Shown: positions 60,511 to 64,000 of the stretch, piece after piece
Layout of the letters: every line of letters starts with the position of its first letter
Position numbering within the stretch: position 1 is the first letter of the stretch
Origin: Gymnorhina tibicen
Lineage: Eukaryota; Chordata; Aves; Passeriformes; Artamidae
Length of the DNA: 64,000 nucleotides
Reading direction: 5' to 3'
NCBI GenBank assembly: GCA_013399875.1
Contig: VXAZ01006880.1
Coordinates: 434,001-498,000 of the forward strand
Notes under the pieces: generated by a model
What the model was told of the DNA's origin: nothing
Databases searched by the model: none
The model's input: only the letters and a program-made list of their open reading frames with translations
Position numbers and translations under genes: made by a program

Positions 60511-63455
60511 TCAGTATTAAAAACAGAAATGTGGGCTTTTGGTTACTTTCATCCCCTCTGGTCCCCTTGAACAGTGAACACCAGCAGTACAAATCCAGTT
60601 CCAGCCTGCTTTCATATTTCCCTGTAAGGTGTCTTCCAAAAACTTTTATCAGCTCCCCAGTAAGCCCACCTGAGGCTTCTTTCTGTGTGCAAAGCTGTTG
60701 ACATTTCATCCCTACTGTCACTATTTGGTCACTTCATCATATAATGATGCTCTGTAGCACTGTTGGGAAGTCAACGTTCCCAGTCCTGTGATGTCTAGAG
60801 GTTTTTCATAAGCCTGTGTTCCCTGGGAAAATGAATCACTTCCTCTCAATTTCTCCTGGTCCAGCCTCAGTTTAATGGTTTCTAATGCTTAGGAGACACT
60901 GTCTCCTTCATATTATGAACTATTATTAATGATCCATGCTATTGGTGCATTGTCCACTGAGGTTGGAGCTAGTTTCCATAGCTTGGATCACAGTGCACAA
61001 GAGAGTGCAAAGCTGTGCTGGCCACTTCACATGCTGGGGTAGGGTCCAGTTCTTTCCGTGTCCCTGTTGACAGCTCTTAGGCAGTGACACATTCATGGCC
61101 TTTTGTTGTGGACTGGGGTCTGGGTTCATAAGTCCTGGATCATAAAAATTGCTCTCCATGGCTCTGAATGGTCCAGCAGTGCTAGGAGTGTACTGATACT
61201 ACAGAAGTTTGAGCTGACTTAAGGGGTTAATAAAAACAAACATCCAGCTTGCTGCTTTCTGGCTGTGTATTAATCAAATTATAGGGCACAGCTTTCCTGC
61301 CCTAGTCCCATTTTGGAAAGTGTAGATTCAGTACACTGGCTGTTGTGTTCAAGTTGCATCAAAGGCAGCCAAATAGGATATGAATTGCTTCCTGTGGATA
61401 TCTGTGGTTTTGTTTCTTTTTTCCTGTAAGTAGTTTGAATACAATTTCTTAGTAGAATTTTTGTCCTTTTTCTGAGCAAAATTATATTGTCTCTCAGTCT
61501 ATTGCCATGTGCCTCCTATTTCAGCTGCTTGCTGTGATGAAGCACCACTTGGGTATGCTCTCAATGCTGATTCCACTGGGAGCAGACCAGAAATCTCATT
61601 ACAGAATTGCAAAGACTTTGTGAGGCCAAAATGTCTCCTGTAAAACCATTAGTGTCCCTACATAACTTACTTTCCCTGTTCCTTTCTTGGAGCTGTCAAA
61701 TATCTTTGTTGGTGTCCTCCTTTCCTTAAAAACTTAAACATGACACTATATAACTACTTATTCTTAGAACAGTGAAACCATTTGCTCTTTCATGAATTTA
61801 TAAAATGTTTTTAATTATAAATCAAACAATGAGTAATTTCTTTTCCTTGGCAATCCAAAAGAAGAGTCAGTCAATTGACCTCGTGTTTGGTGAAGCAGCA
61901 TCCAAAGGAGAAGCAGTACCCTTGGTTTAGGCAAGCACCACTGAGCATACTTGAGCAAATATCTACTGAACCACCAGCTCTTCAGTCAAGGGTGTAACTG
62001 AATTTCAGAAGTCATGGTGTCACAAAGATATTGATCTCTATACTTTGCTTTTTTTACCTAAAACTTCCCTCAAAGGAAATGTTTTGTGTGTTAGCAGTAG
62101 TTGACAATTTTGGTAGAGAATAGTTACAGCTCTTGAACGGCATGCGTGCCAACCTGTTGAACAGAGGTCTCAACAACTCTGGCTTTCTCTTTGTCCTTCT
62201 TCAGTGGGCAGCTCCTCCTCCTCAGCAGCACACTGAAAACAGAATAGACCCACAAAGGCAGATACAAATATGCAACCAATCTAATGCAAACAATGTAAGG
62301 GGTTAACCAGACTCCAGGAGAATGGGGCATTACAGATGTCTGTAAACTTTAGGACAAGGAACAAGAGTTTGGTTGCATAAGACGATGTCAGATTAAAATG
62401 AGAGACCATGGTTCCCTCCGGAAGACAGCCTGTTAGCTCTGACTTCTTCCTGTGATTTGTATGAAAGGCGTCTGTGACATCCTTCTGGTTATCAGTGAGG
62501 TGCAAATGTAGATAATAATAAGAAAGATGTTCTAGCAGACACAGCACAAGGCAAAGTGTAGATGCCTTGTGACACAGGAAAAATTCCTCCTGGCCAAGCT
62601 GGAGGTGTATTATTGCAAGAGTGCAAGTATGGTTGCTGAGCCTGTGAAATGAATCATTTGGCAACTTTGCCTTTTTTCCTCTCCTCTTTTCTCGTTTTCC
62701 AGTTTTAATTAATTTCACTATATCAACATGCATATCACAGTCTCATCCCATAAACTTGCTGTCCAGCTGTGGTGAGCCTTTAGGATTGTCTGTCTTTCTG
62801 AGGAGATGGTAGGATTATGTGTGTGCTCAAATGAGTGCTGCCACGTGCCTGTTTCTGCTGCAGCCACTTACAATAAGGTAGACTTTTGTCATCCATCTGT
62901 CTTTCATCAAAGACCTTGCATATCTATTCTCCTCTTTTCCAAAAGGAACTGCAGACAATTAAAATCATCCCAAGGTCTCCTTGGCTTCCTGCTTCTAATC
63001 TATATTCTCAAGAATGAAATAAAGCCATGAGAGGCAATTGTCTTCGGTCCTATAGTTTTTAGAGGCCTGGAATGGAAGAGCAGGGAAGAAAAGAAATTAG
63101 ATACATTTATAAACCAAAGACATTCATCAGACAATTCAAGGTCTCACATGAGAACACACACTGATGTAAAGAATAGGTATGTGTGCAGAGTGTCGCTTAT
63201 TTTTCTTTCCTTAACAAGAAGCTACCATGCTGTAACTGCTACTCCAAGGATTTGAATATATTTTTCCTATTTTGTCTTATTCTTCTGCTGCAGTGTTTTG
63301 TATGAAGTTGTGGTTTTGTTGAAGCAAATAATTTTGAAGTTTCTTTCTGAATTAAAAAAGGGAAAATGCAATGAAAAAAGCTGCTAGTTTAGGCTAATGC
63401 AGGTGTGTTTGGTAGGCACTTACCATCTCTGCTGCTTTTGCTGGCAGGCCCTTAC

Positions 63456-63560
63456 CTCTGAAGTTAACAAAACCTGGTTTAGGACAGTCCACCATTTGAG
63501 GTTTTCCTTCTAAATGAAAAGTGGCTCTGGAAGCCAGGTTGCCTATGCTCATTTTCACTG
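63456..63560 (-). CDS. candidate internal coding exon, unknown gene
   Basis: On the minus strand a good acceptor (TTTTTCTGTTGTTGTTGGAT followed by ATTCAG) ends at 63561. A perfect donor (TTCAGAG|GTAAGG) lies at 63456/63455. The 105-nt interval is symmetric (phase 1 in, 1 out) and open for 34 codons. The peptide begins VKMSIGNLASRATFHLEGKP and ends CPKPGFVNFR. A second perfect donor (GAGATG|GTAAGT at 63424/63423) would extend it by about 11 codons in the same frame. Composition with glycine, hydrophobic and polar residues looks like a beta-rich fold, but I cannot name the family. It would belong to a minus-strand gene continuing beyond both ends of what I can see. Confidence 0.33.
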
Positions 63561-64000
63561 CTGAATATCCAACAACAACAGAAAAAGCTAAGGAGGGATT
63601 TTCAGTGACTGGGGCTTTGGACACAGAGTCCCATCTCCAGACTCCAGTTAACAATTGCAGTCTGTTTTAGCTGTGGAGACTGAAATGCTGCTGCCTTAGC
63701 CCTTCTCCTGCCAAAGCTTCATGCTAAAACAACTGCTAAATGGAGTACATTTCTAGTCCACAGCCCTTTGTTTCAACACAGACAGAAAGGAAACTGCACA
63801 AACCAAGAATTAGCTGCAGCAGCCAAGGAGTATACATCCCTCTCAGCCATCCTTGCTCCACTGACATCAAAGTCTTGGAGACTGAGATACAGACAGCTGA
63901 AATTAGAAATTTTATCCAAAGGCAGCTCTGCCTTTGTCTACAAATGCTGTGAAATGGAAGTGGCCCTTTTGTTTATTGCCCTTCCAGGCTTCTTCTCTTG

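Larger units (their letters stand above)
58561..64000. other. unique non-coding sequence, one candidate exon
   Basis: No named gene. Apart from a possible MIR-like remnant near 59800 and the minus-strand candidate exon at 63456-63560, nothing can be assigned. The stretch 62400-62640 has a faint look of very old LINE tail (AAAAATTCCTCCTGGCC) but is too worn to call. Confidence 0.5.

Noticed and set aside
62400..62640. Possible very old LINE tail
   Set aside because: Only short, scattered likeness (AAAAATTCCTCCTGGCC); too weak to call without a profile search.
1..64000. CRISPR arrays, insertion sequences, operons, phage or viral genes
   Set aside because: No regularly spaced repeats, no compact gene clusters and no long viral frames; the repeat content is of vertebrate type.

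Overview
The window looks like a non-coding-rich stretch of a vertebrate nuclear genome, most likely a bird. The main evidence is several recognisable copies of the CR1 (chicken repeat 1) LINE family at about 3.0, 21.6, 30.8 and 57.5-58.6 kb. There are also worn fragments that resemble MIR/core-SINE elements. I see no Alu, B1 or L1 elements, no operons and no bacterial-style gene packing. Base composition is moderately AT-rich, except for one CpG-rich block near 10.7-11.3 kb.

No gene could be identified by name. The longest open frames are about 150-190 codons. Most look like chance openings, are GC-driven, or lie antisense to a repeat. The window therefore reads as intron and/or intergenic DNA.

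Layout: 0-10 kb is unique sequence with one CR1 tail and one MIR-like fragment. At 10.6-11.3 kb a CpG-rich island holds a minus-strand frame of about 242 codons, entered through a textbook splice acceptor and broken by one in-frame TGA. At 11-30 kb there is unique DNA with a CR1 remnant, a MIR-like remnant and a good splice-bounded candidate exon at 23.4 kb. At 30-45 kb there is a clear antisense CR1 piece, a 97-bp pentanucleotide array at 32.7 kb, polypyrimidine tracts and AT-rich blocks that may be conserved regulatory DNA. At 45-64 kb there is a good MIR-like SINE, a CR1 copy of about 1.1 kb, and a splice-bounded minus-strand candidate exon at 63.5 kb.

A set of plus-strand candidate exons (23.36, 31.51, 35.76, 43.9, 49.4 and 56.6 kb) can be joined with compatible codon phases. 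They might belong to one large gene. They were chosen by eye from many possible splice-site pairs and match no protein I recognise, so they are reported as hypotheses only.
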